The notes beneath the pieces are model-generated. The model had not been told where the DNA came from and made no database searches. It saw only the letters and a program-made list of their open reading frames with translations. A DNA stretch of 64,000 bases from Paenibacillus pectinilyticus (GTDB lineage: Bacteria > Bacillota > Bacilli > Paenibacillales > NBRC-103111), in assembly GCF_001700435.1 (NCBI RefSeq), contig NZ_LYPC01000027.1:1108433-1172432 (forward strand), read 5' to 3'. Below are positions 46,869 through 53,917 of this stretch, in pieces. Numbering within the stretch: position 1 is the first letter of the stretch; each line of letters opens with the position of its first letter. Made by a program: the position numbers and the translations under genes.

Positions 46869-46999
46869 TATAGTCAACATCATAACTATTGTTGACTATA
46901 AATTCAACGAAGAGACCAAAAAGTCACAAAAAAGTATTGACTATATGGTCACACCGTGGTAAATTTAGGTCACGTCCAAGTAGTGACTTAAATGTCACT
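46869..46999. promoter_or_regulatory. Operator cluster of the lysogeny switch
   Basis: TATAGTCAAC (46869-46878) and GTTGACTATA (46891-46900) form perfect 10-bp arms; TTGACTATA recurs near 46938, followed by GGTCAC. A second palindrome, AGTGAC-TTAAAT-GTCACT, lies at 46982-46999, with further GTCAC / GTGAC copies around. Two distinct site types suggest two regulators, probably the flanking repressor and Cro-like proteins. Confidence 0.75.
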
Positions 47000-47039
47000 G
47001 GTAGTGACCATGGATTCACGAATTACAGGAGGTGATTGA

Positions 47040-47309
47040 ATGAGATACCAAATCATGTTGAAGGACGGTCTCGAAAAAAAGGGATATACATTAAACAAAG
47101 CTGCTCAACTGGTTTACGAAAGGTTTGGAATGCATATTACATCTACTTATATTTCAAAGCTAAGAAGCGGAAGCAAACCACCTGCTACAGATGACTTAAA
47201 TGAAGCAATCGCAAAAATTTTAGAAATTGATTCTATTGAGTTTAGGAGGGCTGCTTACATTGAAAAGATTCCTAATGACTTGTTAGAAGGCATTGCAATT
47301 GCACAGTAA
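47040..47309 (+). CDS. Cro-like helix-turn-helix protein
   Basis: An 89-residue protein whose middle (LNKAAQLVYERFGMHITSTYISKLRSGSKPPATDDLN) is a helix-turn-helix closely similar in pattern to that of the divergent repressor, including the unusual KPPA(S/T) turn. Both may read related operators. AGGAGGTG precedes the ATG. Confidence 0.78.
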   Translation: MRYQIMLKDGLEKKGYTLNKAAQLVYERFGMHITSTYISKLRSGSKPPATDDLNEAIAKILEIDSIEFRRAAYIEKIPNDLLEGIAIAQ

Positions 47310-47310
47310 A

Positions 47311-47348
47311 AAACCACTTTCTCTCCCGCCAAGAAGTCAAAGTGGTTT
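47311..47348 (+). terminator. Hairpin downstream of the Cro-like gene
   Basis: AAACCACTTT / AAAGTGGTTT perfect 10-bp stem starting two bases after the stop codon. No T-run follows on the plus strand, so it may stabilise or attenuate rather than terminate. Confidence 0.4.
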
Positions 47349-47458
47349 GCAGTAAAGGCAATAGCCCATTTCTTCATAGATTATCACATACATAACTTAC
47401 ACCTGTAAATGGGAAATTGCCTCCAAAATTAGGATGACCAATATTAGGAGGAATTTAA

Positions 47459-48256
47459 ATGTTAAATAACAGCAATGTGTTGATGGAGAGCAAATCCTTG
47501 AGAGAATCATTAATTGAGCGTGTAGAGATACTCGATAAAATTAAGCGTCTAGAGATGTTGGAAGACGATATTCACCTAACCATTGAAATGGTTTCAAATT
47601 TTTATGAAGTTAGCGTTGATGTTATCAGAAAAGTATCGGTAAGAAGAAAAGAAGAATTAGAATCTGATGGAATGAAAACGATTGTTGGAAAAGAACTAAA
47701 GGACATGAAGTCTTTTTGTCAGATAAAAAGGAATGCGGGGCGCCTTACTTTATTTACACGAAGAAGCGTATTACGAGTCGGAATGCTGTTAGAAGATAGC
47801 TCCGTTGCAGTTGTCCTGAGAGACATGCTACTCGATAAACAAGAAAAGAAGACACAAGCTGAATTCGAATCTTTAAGTCCACAGCTTCAATTCATGATTC
47901 AAGTTGAACAAAGGCAGAATGCTCTGGAGGCACAAAACAGAATATTGGAAAACCAAAACACTGAAATTATTCATAAAAACAATGAGTTGCAGCAATCTGT
48001 GAATCACTTGACACTGGTTGTAGTAAATGAAGTTTTTGTTGACGATCATCAAAAGGCAGATATTCAGAATGCAGTGTTTAGTCGCATTGGGAAACTTAAA
48101 TCAATGGGATATGAAACTCACTTTCAATCCTTATTCCGTGCATTAAAAGTCCACTTTAATGTACCTAAATACGACAAAATAAAAAGAGTAGATTTCGATC
48201 GTGCGATGGAATTTGTTTCTGGATGGTTTCCAAAACTAAAAGAGGGAACTAACTAG
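47459..48256 (+). CDS. ORF6C-domain phage regulatory protein
   Basis: A 265-residue protein. The C-terminal ~60 residues (IQNAVFSRIGKLKSMGYETHFQSLFRALKVHFNVPKYD) match the ORF6C pattern found at the end of phage antirepressors; a coiled coil (about residues 150-185) separates it from an N-terminal domain with a helix-turn-helix-like FYEVSVDVIRKV. AGGAGG precedes the ATG. Likely DNA-binding; the exact role is unclear. Confidence 0.6.
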   Translation: MLNNSNVLMESKSLRESLIERVEILDKIKRLEMLEDDIHLTIEMVSNFYEVSVDVIRKVSVRRKEELESDGMKTIVGKELKDMKSFCQIKRNAGRLTLFTRRSVLRVGMLLEDSSVAVVLRDMLLDKQEKKTQAEFESLSPQLQFMIQVEQRQNALEAQNRILENQNTEIIHKNNELQQSVNHLTLVVVNEVFVDDHQKADIQNAVFSRIGKLKSMGYETHFQSLFRALKVHFNVPKYDKIKRVDFDRAMEFVSGWFPKLKEGTN

Positions 48257-48266
48257 GAGGAACTAT

Positions 48267-48887
48267 ATGACTGGATACTACCAAAAAATCACGAACAAGC
48301 ATAATGTGTTGCAGAAAATCAGTAAAAGTATTCTGCGAAAATTTATCGATGCCAAAGAGTGTGAAGCTTCCAAAGAAATAATGAAATCCTCTTGGTTACA
48401 ATACATGGTTACAATTAAATTGCAATCACGAATCCTTGATGAAATATCCGATGAAAACAGGCGCATCATGAAGCGAATAGAGAAAACAAGAAAAGAAATA
48501 AATGATCCGTACTATGAGCAGGATGATTATATTGAGCTGAGCTCATATTTATTAGAATATGAGGATCGCATTAAAAATAATGCAAACATTGTCCTAGAAC
48601 TAGCTAGTCTAATTGACGATACTGGAATGTACTTTGAAGAACACGAACTTAGAAGTGCATTTTCTATTGACTTTGAATCTTGGAAAATGTGGGCTGATCG
48701 AAACAAGACTCTAATGACGATGTTTATTTCTAAAGTAGGAAATGAACCATTAAGTTGGCATCTTACAGAAGCTATTATTGAAAAGGTTATGAGTGATCCA
48801 GAGGCAATAATAAAAATGAGAGAAAAAACTACGGAGTTATTTCCAAATATTACTTTCATTCAAATTAACGAGGATGAAGAGGAATAA
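48267..48887 (+). CDS. Helical protein of unknown function
   Basis: A 206-residue, highly charged helical protein I do not recognise. It follows the ORF6C gene by ten bases with its own AGGAGG site, so the two are co-transcribed. There are no metal or nucleotide motifs. Confidence 0.65.
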   Translation: MTGYYQKITNKHNVLQKISKSILRKFIDAKECEASKEIMKSSWLQYMVTIKLQSRILDEISDENRRIMKRIEKTRKEINDPYYEQDDYIELSSYLLEYEDRIKNNANIVLELASLIDDTGMYFEEHELRSAFSIDFESWKMWADRNKTLMTMFISKVGNEPLSWHLTEAIIEKVMSDPEAIIKMREKTTELFPNITFIQINEDEEE

Positions 48888-48899
48888 ATAATTTAAATC

Positions 48900-49013
48900 T
48901 GTCCACCTTCCTAACCTTTGGCGAGCGTAGAAGGTGGACAACCATTCAGGGCGTAGCCCTGCTCCCATTATATACCATAATGCATCAGGACGCTATGCCC
49001 CTCTGAGGAGGGG
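48900..49013 (+). promoter_or_regulatory. Three tandem hairpins; the last hides a ribosome site
   Basis: Inverted repeats follow one another: TGTCCACCTTC / GAAGGTGGACA (48900-48940), CAGGGC / GCCCTG (48947-48961) and CCCCTC / GAGGGG (about 48998-49013). The last arm contains GGAGGGG, the ribosome binding site of the gene at 49017. No T-run follows any of them, so they look like a structured 5' leader rather than terminators. Confidence 0.6.
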
Positions 49014-49016
49014 AAC

Positions 49017-49331
49017 ATGTACGTAATAGGACACGACAATCAAGTTTACGATATTGAGGAAACAGATATCATCTGCATCGAGGTTCACAGACCGACAGTC
49101 ATTTACCGAACGCTGCACGGTGAATTCAGGCGTCCCAGGACAGTGAAGGAACATGTCATGATCTACGGCCCACTCGGCTTCATGCAGATCGACAAGAACA
49201 AAATAACGAATCTCAAGATCATCGAGAAGTATGCTGACGGTGAAGTTCACTATGCCGGCGTGAAATATCCAATATCTCGCAGGCGAGTAAAAGAAATCCG
49301 TAAGTATTTGTTGGATAACAGTCCGAAATGA
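49017..49331 (+). CDS. LytTR-type DNA-binding protein
   Basis: A 104-residue protein formed almost only by a LytTR-like domain: DIICIEVHRPTVIYRTLHGEF, then GFMQIDKNKITNLKIIEKY, then YPISRRRVKEIRKYL, matching the strand-strand-helix order and the terminal SRR-lysine helix of the family. It lacks a receiver domain, so its activity must be set by expression level, partner or the leader hairpins. Unusual as a gene of a phage-like element. Confidence 0.65.
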   Translation: MYVIGHDNQVYDIEETDIICIEVHRPTVIYRTLHGEFRRPRTVKEHVMIYGPLGFMQIDKNKITNLKIIEKYADGEVHYAGVKYPISRRRVKEIRKYLLDNSPK

Positions 49332-49574
49332 CCGATCACGTTACATCAACGGTATATAGCATGTCGACAAAATACGACAACATTTCATTCCATGTCATGT
49401 TACCATTTGTCTAACAAATCAGAATTGATAAATTTCAGGGCTTACCGTAGCCGGAAGTTGGCCGATCGACGCCTTGAATGCGAACATAAGTTCTGTTATA
49501 GTTGTGTCAAAGAGTTGTTTTGTAATTCAAAACACAATGTTTTGTTCAAAACATCGAAGCGAGCGGGGGATACT

Positions 49575-49721
49575 ATGGACGACAAAAATGAGGAAGTTGA
49601 CCAATTGTTTATAGAATTGAAGGAAAAAATCTCTGGAATCAAAGGTCTAGAAGACACTGATCCAAGAGATTTTTACAAAAGAGTTATAGGAGTGCTTACT
49701 TCAGCGCCCCGTGAATCTTAA
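49575..49721 (+). CDS. Small acidic protein
   Basis: A 48-residue protein (MDDKNEEVDQLFIELKEKIS...), start supported by GGGGGA six bases upstream. The same frame extends to 49392 but without a ribosome site. It runs into the 3' end of the convergent XRE gene. The 49332-49574 gap carries repeated TTTTG / CAAAAC stretches, possibly operators. Confidence 0.5.
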   Translation: MDDKNEEVDQLFIELKEKISGIKGLEDTDPRDFYKRVIGVLTSAPRES

Positions 49722-50109
49722 TTACAATATGTAGTGCATCCAGCAACTTATTTTGGTCTTCCTCTTGTTTTAGATCTAATCCAAATTCTTTTGAAATCTT
49801 ATTTAATAATTCATCATAGTTGGTAGTAATAAAGGTCTGGTATGTCGATGGTTCCTCCGCGACACTCAGGCCTTTTTCATTTTTATGTATGTGCCCAGCT
49901 GCAATCATAAGTTCTTCATGCTCGACTCCCAAAGGTTTAGCAAGTTTCTTGAGTATTTCTGGAGAAGGAACTCCGCGTTTACCGCTTTCTAATTGCGAAA
50001 TATAAGCGTTGGACACCTGTGAGTATAATTCTAATTGTCGTATTGTGAGCTTTCTATCATTTCTTAATTTTCTAATGTATTCTCCAAAATCCTTTGATTC
50101 CAATTGCAA
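49696..50109 (-). CDS. XRE family repressor
   Basis: A 137-residue protein with an N-terminal helix-turn-helix of the SinR/ImmR type (FGEYIRKLRNDRKLTIRQLELYSQVSNAYISQLESGKRGVPSPEILKKLAKPL) and a helical C-terminal part. It is divergent from a smaller HTH gene across a 139-base operator region. This is the second such regulator pair of the element. Confidence 0.85.
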   Translation of the reverse strand: MQLESKDFGEYIRKLRNDRKLTIRQLELYSQVSNAYISQLESGKRGVPSPEILKKLAKPLGVEHEELMIAAGHIHKNEKGLSVAEEPSTYQTFITTNYDELLNKISKEFGLDLKQEEDQNKLLDALHIVIKIHGALK

Positions 50110-50248
50110 TCACCTCTACTAGTAATTATATACAAATGTAAGCAAGTAACTATATTAATTTTAAAATAGTGCTTGCAATTGCTATCTTTGTGGTATATAT
50201 TGATAACAACAGCAAGATAACACTTGCAAGCAGAAAGGATGTGAAGAT
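50110..50248. promoter_or_regulatory. Operator region with TTGCAAG-type repeats
   Basis: Between the divergent XRE and HTH genes, related half-sites recur: GCAAGTAACTATAT, GCTTGCAATTGCTATC, AGCAAGATAACACTTGCAAGC; another GCTTGCAAAAGTTATC lies at the end of the next gene near 50459. They suggest cooperative binding by the XRE protein and autoregulation. Confidence 0.6.
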
Positions 50249-50491
50249 ATGAAGATTTCAGTAAAGGATATTGCATTACTAAATGAGTTGCTTCTAAAAA
50301 AAGGTTTTACTCAGCGCGGTTTAGGTAGAGAGATCAATATCTCAGAAGTTTATGCGCACCAAGTTTTAAACGGAAAAAGAAATCCTGGTCCCAAGATTGC
50401 GAAAGACATTGCAGAAGCACTTAATGTAGAGTTTGATGATATTTTTTTTATCAATAACGCTTGCAAAAGTTATCAAAATAAAACTGCCTAA
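50249..50491 (+). CDS. Small helix-turn-helix (Cro-like) protein
   Basis: An 80-residue XRE-family protein: LLLKKGFTQRGLGREINISEVYAHQVLNGKRNPGPKIAKDIAEAL is a complete helix-turn-helix core. AAAGGATG lies upstream. It is divergent from the larger XRE repressor. Confidence 0.8.
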   Translation: MKISVKDIALLNELLLKKGFTQRGLGREINISEVYAHQVLNGKRNPGPKIAKDIAEALNVEFDDIFFINNACKSYQNKTA

Positions 50492-50504
50492 GGAGATGAC
50501 TACT

Positions 50505-50627
50505 ATGACAATCGTACTTACAGAAACGCTCAAAAAAAATCACATCCACCTATCGCAAATACTCTCCAATGTAAAAAAAGCTAAAGAAGAAGCTAAGGCT
50601 GCTGATTTACCGAAACAAGGTGCCTAA
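50505..50627 (+). CDS. 40-residue peptide
   Basis: A lysine- and alanine-rich helical peptide (TETLKKNHIHLSQILSNVKKAKEEA), ATG at 50505 seven bases after AAGGAGATG. Part of the early operon. Function unknown. Confidence 0.5.
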   Translation: MTIVLTETLKKNHIHLSQILSNVKKAKEEAKAADLPKQGA

Positions 50628-50721
50628 AATTTTCCAATAAATATTAATCACGTAAAGTAATATACCACACAGCCACATTATAGTAATCAGAAATGTTTAC
50701 TACTGTTAACTTGGAGGCACC

Positions 50722-50913
50722 ATGAACCTACAGAGCTACCTCAACCAACACGAACCGCAGCGGTTAACTGGTGAAGAATTAACAGAAATACGGAAAGCCA
50801 CGTTGGAAATGCTGAAGTCAGGCAATGAAACAGCGGTGCTGGTAGCGATCGGGATGAAGAAGCTACTGAACCATATTGATCAGATTACATTGGAGGGGAT
50901 GAGGAAGAAATGA
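50722..50913 (+). CDS. Small phage-type protein
   Basis: A 63-residue helical protein, TGGAGGC upstream. It overlaps the next gene by four bases, and the following two genes do the same, forming a tightly packed early operon typical of phage. Not recognised. Confidence 0.55.
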   Translation: MNLQSYLNQHEPQRLTGEELTEIRKATLEMLKSGNETAVLVAIGMKKLLNHIDQITLEGMRKK

Positions 50914-51119
50914 AAACGCTACTTGAACTAGCTGATCAGGAAATAGAAGCCTTAGAGTACGCCATACGCGATGAAAGTGACATGGATGACTATATGCACG
51001 ACTTCCCTAAATACACGTCTAAGGATCTCTTGTACGTACTCAAAGCACTGGTGAAAGAGAACAAAGCACTTAAAGCCAAGCCGCAGCCGATCACGATTAA
51101 GAGGAGGATTGCTGGATGA
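50910..51119 (+). CDS. Small acidic phage-type protein
   Basis: A 69-residue protein with an acidic N-terminal half (DESDMDDYMHDF) and a basic C-terminal end. It overlaps both neighbours by four bases. Not recognised. Confidence 0.55.
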   Translation: MKTLLELADQEIEALEYAIRDESDMDDYMHDFPKYTSKDLLYVLKALVKENKALKAKPQPITIKRRIAG

Positions 51120-51355
51120 CCGACTTTATCGCTCAAACAGCTGACAATCGCAACATCTCCTACATTGATGATGAAGAAGCAAGCGTATGGAGGCGCGCCA
51201 AGTATGCAGGGCTACAGGTGATTCGCGTGATCACGATGGAACAATGGCATCTAGAACTATACGGCCCAGCTTATCAAGCGGAAGTTGTCGTGATTCATGA
51301 GCAATTGAAGTTGAATGCGGAGTTACATACTGCGGTAGAGAGGGTGAGCGCATGA
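51116..51355 (+). CDS. Small phage-type protein
   Basis: A 79-residue protein with mixed strands and helices; overlaps both neighbours by four bases. GAGGAGG lies upstream. Not recognised. Confidence 0.55.
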   Translation: MTDFIAQTADNRNISYIDDEEASVWRRAKYAGLQVIRVITMEQWHLELYGPAYQAEVVVIHEQLKLNAELHTAVERVSA

Positions 51356-51522
51356 ATACATTGTCATTCCAGAGACATTACTCAGATGCAAGTAATGACT
51401 ACCTATTTACAAAATCAGGAGCATTGTTCACCTGTGGCGTATGCGAATTTTCACACATTGGCGGAAAGCCTTACAACTGCTTAAACTGTGGAGCGAATCA
51501 CGAAAAAATAAAGGAGGAGTAG
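51352..51522 (+). CDS. Small zinc-ribbon protein
   Basis: A 56-residue protein with two CxxC knuckles (CGVC and CLNC) 17 residues apart, a probable zinc ribbon. ATG overlaps the previous stop. The next gene begins one base after its own stop and uses the AAGGAGGAG at its 3' end. Confidence 0.6.
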   Translation: MNTLSFQRHYSDASNDYLFTKSGALFTCGVCEFSHIGGKPYNCLNCGANHEKIKEE

Positions 51523-51523
51523 C

Positions 51524-51679
51524 ATGAACGACCACTGGCTAGAAAACCACTTCAAAGGTTGGAGTAACGAAGCGTTAAAGGATCGGCGTCAGGAAATTAT
51601 CTTAGATGCTTCCAAGATGGAGCTCAAGATGATCGATCGTGAACTGGAACGCAGGAAGGAGGCTGAGGAAGTTGCCTAA
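51524..51679 (+). CDS. Small helical protein
   Basis: A 51-residue charged protein predicted to be almost all helix (WSNEALKDRRQEIILDASKMELKMIDRELERRKEAEE). AAGGAGGAG precedes it. It overlaps the next gene by eight bases. Confidence 0.55.
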   Translation: MNDHWLENHFKGWSNEALKDRRQEIILDASKMELKMIDRELERRKEAEEVA

Positions 51680-51863
51680 TAATATTGTCAGTACTTGCTG
51701 CAATATGACTGTACAGGATGGATTGAAAATCGCATTCCCTTATGACAACAGATATGCGGTACACCAGAATATCAGATATTGCGATTCATGTGGATTGGAA
51801 TGCGATGAGGTACACGCATGTGAAATCTGCGGAGTGCCGGGTTGCGGCGGTGATTGCGAGTGA
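51672..51863 (+). CDS. Small cysteine-rich protein
   Basis: A 63-residue protein with ten cysteines: CC near residue 9, then CDSCGLEC, CEIC and CGGDC, consistent with one or two zinc knuckles. I use the TTG at 51672, eight bases after AAGGAGG, rather than the longer frame to 51639. Confidence 0.55.
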   Translation: MPNNIVSTCCNMTVQDGLKIAFPYDNRYAVHQNIRYCDSCGLECDEVHACEICGVPGCGGDCE

Positions 51864-51973
51864 ACGATGAGCAAGAGGAGTTCCTACACGAGCATGAACT
51901 GCCACGTAAGCGGCGCAGAGGATATGACGATATAACCTCACCTTCTATAGAGGGAGGTGAGGAAAATGAGTGA
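51860..51973 (+). CDS. 37-residue peptide
   Basis: A GTG-initiated charged peptide overlapping the cysteine-rich gene by four bases and the next gene by eight. It carries a basic cluster (PRKRRRGYDD). Weakly supported on its own; the chain of overlaps is the main argument. Confidence 0.4.
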   Translation: MNDEQEEFLHEHELPRKRRRGYDDITSPSIEGGEENE

Positions 51974-52133
51974 AGCAGACGTGTTTGCAAAGTTACGTTG
52001 GTACCAATTAAGAGCGATGGAGTCACCGCTTGGTAGCGAGGAAAGAGTAACCTGGACAGCTATATGCCGGGAATTAGAAGCGCTTAAACGGAGAATGACC
52101 ACTGCTGTAACAGTGGCCGTTCAGGGAAATTAG
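51966..52133 (+). CDS. Small phage-type protein
   Basis: A 55-residue protein with GGAGGTGAG directly upstream of its ATG. A CCACTG / CAGTGG inverted repeat lies near its 3' end. Not recognised. Confidence 0.5.
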   Translation: MSEADVFAKLRWYQLRAMESPLGSEERVTWTAICRELEALKRRMTTAVTVAVQGN

Positions 52134-52181
52134 TAATATCAAGTTGGTTCTTATTATATCACATTATCGGGGGATATATGC

Positions 52182-52409
52182 ATGGATAAGTTGAGAACGT
52201 TGTTTAACGAGTTAGAGGCTATGAAGCAAGATCTACAAAATCGGTACACTAGTTGGTCAAATAAATTCGACATCATTGGAGATTTCGTTGAAAGCGGTCT
52301 TGACGATGCGATCAGTGTTATTGATCAAGCATTAGATCGGATTCAAGAACTAGAAGACGAACTGGAAGAAGCGCAAGAGATAATCGACGAAATGGAGCGT
52401 GAGCAATAA
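52182..52409 (+). CDS. Acidic coiled-coil protein
   Basis: A 75-residue protein whose C-terminal half (DQALDRIQELEDELEEAQEIIDEMEREQ) is a heptad coiled coil. Its stop overlaps the start of the Gam-like gene by one base. It may be a partner or inhibitor in the recombination cassette; not recognised. Confidence 0.6.
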   Translation: MDKLRTLFNELEAMKQDLQNRYTSWSNKFDIIGDFVESGLDDAISVIDQALDRIQELEDELEEAQEIIDEMEREQ

Positions 52410-52981
52410 TGGCCATCCTTAATCCTTTATATGCGAATGAACTTGAAATGATGGAAGATCTTCACCAGATGGACGAATCGGTTAGAGAGAGATTCCGCAT
52501 CGTGGATCTTAACTCACTTAACTGGGCTCTTCGCAAAATGATTGCTATCGACGTTAAAAAGCGTGAGTTAAACGATTCAATTGACAACGAAATACAGCGT
52601 TTAGAAGGGTTTCGCAAGCAGGAAGTTGGCAAACTTCAGGATTCAGAGGACTTTTTCCGCAGCCTAATTAGCGAGTATGCCCTGAATAAACGTGATGCAG
52701 ATCCAGACTTCAAGAGTTTGAAAACGCCATACGGTACGATCGGTTACCGAAAACAGCAACCTAAATGGAATTACAACGATGCCACATTGATTAATTACCT
52801 GAAAACGGCTGGCTTGGTTGATCTTGTCCGGACTAAGGAAGAACCGGTTAAAACAGAGATCAAGAAGTTGTTCAAAGCACACGATGATGGCCGTGTGTTC
52901 GATGAAAACGGACAAGCTGTTGATGGAATTATAGTTGAATACGTGCCCGAGACGCTTGATATAAAACTTTCGGAGGTATAA
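52409..52981 (+). CDS. Gam-like host-nuclease inhibitor
   Basis: A 190-residue protein with a long helical hairpin (about residues 40-90) followed by KTPYGTIGYRKQQPKW, the pattern of Mu-type Gam proteins, which bind DNA ends and block host exonucleases. It is placed directly before an annealing-protein-like gene and ssb, a common phage recombination cassette. Confidence 0.65.
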   Translation: MAILNPLYANELEMMEDLHQMDESVRERFRIVDLNSLNWALRKMIAIDVKKRELNDSIDNEIQRLEGFRKQEVGKLQDSEDFFRSLISEYALNKRDADPDFKSLKTPYGTIGYRKQQPKWNYNDATLINYLKTAGLVDLVRTKEEPVKTEIKKLFKAHDDGRVFDENGQAVDGIIVEYVPETLDIKLSEV

Positions 52982-52984
52982 CCC

Positions 52985-53635
52985 GTGAATGAGAACATGA
53001 AGATTTATGAGCAAGTTCGAGCTGTGCCGCAAGACGCTTTGAAAGAAATCAAAGGCGGACGCTTAAAAGGAATGTCGGATATCAACCCAATGTGGCGTCT
53101 TAAAAAGCTCACTGAAATGTTCGGAATATGTGGTATCGGCTGGAAAATCGAGATTGTAGATAAGCGGTTGGAACAAGGATCTCATGATCAAATTGTATGT
53201 TTCGTAGATATCAACCTGTACATCAAGGTAGATGGCGAATGGTCTGCAGCCATACAGGGTATGGGTGGTAGCTCGTTCATCGCAAAAGAGAGTAGTGGAC
53301 TATTCACAAGCGATGAGTGCTTCAAAATGGCGTACACAGATGCAATCAGCGTGGCGTGTAAATCTCTCGGATTTGCAGCTGATGTGTATTATGCGAACGA
53401 TCGAACTAAATACTCTGCACAAGAGGATAAAACGGATAAGTCGAAAGAGGTCAAGACGGACATACCTCCGCAGACGCTTAAAAATAAGTATCAGACATAC
53501 AAAGGCAGCTTAGAAGGAATTGAAGAGTGGATTAAGGGACAGCAAGGTAAGGGACACAACTTCAAGCACATGGAAGAAATTCTTGCGACAGCACTAAATA
53601 AACGCGTAGAGGAGCAAAAAGCTAATGCTAAATAG
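52985..53635 (+). CDS. Phage DNA-annealing/recombination protein
   Basis: A 216-residue protein. Its N-terminal 130 residues (KGGRLKGMSDINPMWRLKKLTEMF, GWKIEIVDKRLEQG, SGLFTSDECFKMAYTDAISVACKSLGFAADVY) resemble phage single-strand annealing proteins of the Rad52-like group encoded next to SSB genes. The family name cannot be settled by eye. The C-terminal part is a charged linker plus helix. Its 3' end overlaps ssb by 11 bases. Confidence 0.6.
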   Translation: MNENMKIYEQVRAVPQDALKEIKGGRLKGMSDINPMWRLKKLTEMFGICGIGWKIEIVDKRLEQGSHDQIVCFVDINLYIKVDGEWSAAIQGMGGSSFIAKESSGLFTSDECFKMAYTDAISVACKSLGFAADVYYANDRTKYSAQEDKTDKSKEVKTDIPPQTLKNKYQTYKGSLEGIEEWIKGQQGKGHNFKHMEEILATALNKRVEEQKANAK

Positions 53636-53699
53636 ATCAATTTTGATTGGGAGACTAACGAAAGATGGTGAGCTTCGTTACACTCCGGCAGGCTGTTAA
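53625..53699 (+). pseudogene. ssb: ssb, 5' fragment cut by the transposon
   Basis: MLNRSILIGRLTKDGELRYT followed by PAG is the unmistakable start of a single-stranded DNA-binding protein. After the Gly codon ending at 53693 the sequence changes to the transposon end TGTTAAC, giving Cys and a stop. The rest of ssb is not found in the window. Confidence 0.9.
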
Positions 53700-53902
53700 C
53701 TGTAAATAGAAATGTCGGTAGTTGGATGATCAATTGTCGTGCACTTGTAACATGAAATGTCGTGCTTTTAAAAGCCTAAACCCACGTGGTTCAGGCTTTT
53801 TTGCTTATTATGATTGATTTATCTTAGGTTTAAACTTTTTCATTTAGTGGAATAACTGAGGGTAGTGGTTGAAATTCAAACTTGACGATAAAATGTCGCT
53901 TT
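53694..53902 (+). repeat. Transposon end with TnsB-type binding repeats
   Basis: The terminus is TGTTAACTGT. Repeats with core (A)A(A/T)TGTCG begin at TGTCG 53713, 53735 and 53758, spaced 22-23 bases, and a fourth at 53894 next to the tnsA ribosome site. Two share TGTCGTGC. Regularly spaced sites starting with TGT are typical of Tn7-family ends; the fourth copy may let TnsB repress its own operon. Confidence 0.82.
53769..53803. terminator. Terminator just inside the transposon end
   Basis: AAAAGCCT / AGGCTTTT stem with inner ACC / GGT pairing and a T-run. It would stop transcription entering from ssb and so insulate the transposition genes. Confidence 0.8.
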
Positions 53903-53917
53903 CAAGGAGGAAATTAA

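Larger units (their letters stand above)
44606..53693. mobile_element. Integrative / prophage-like element beside tRNA-Pro
   Basis: The segment has a large serine recombinase at its left edge, a lysogeny-style repressor facing an early-gene operon, an ORF6C-like protein, a second XRE/Cro pair, about ten very small ORFs overlapping by a few bases, and a Gam-like / annealing protein / SSB recombination cassette. That is the left arm of a temperate phage or related element. No structural, packaging or lysis genes are present: the segment stops inside ssb where a Tn7-like transposon begins. The left limit is inferred, because no attachment repeat could be verified. Confidence 0.75.

Noticed and set aside
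49392-49574. Upstream extension of the 48-residue gene with FCYSCVKELFC
   Set aside because: No ribosome site at the first ATG, and the stretch overlaps repeated TTTTG/CAAAAC regulatory-looking sequence.
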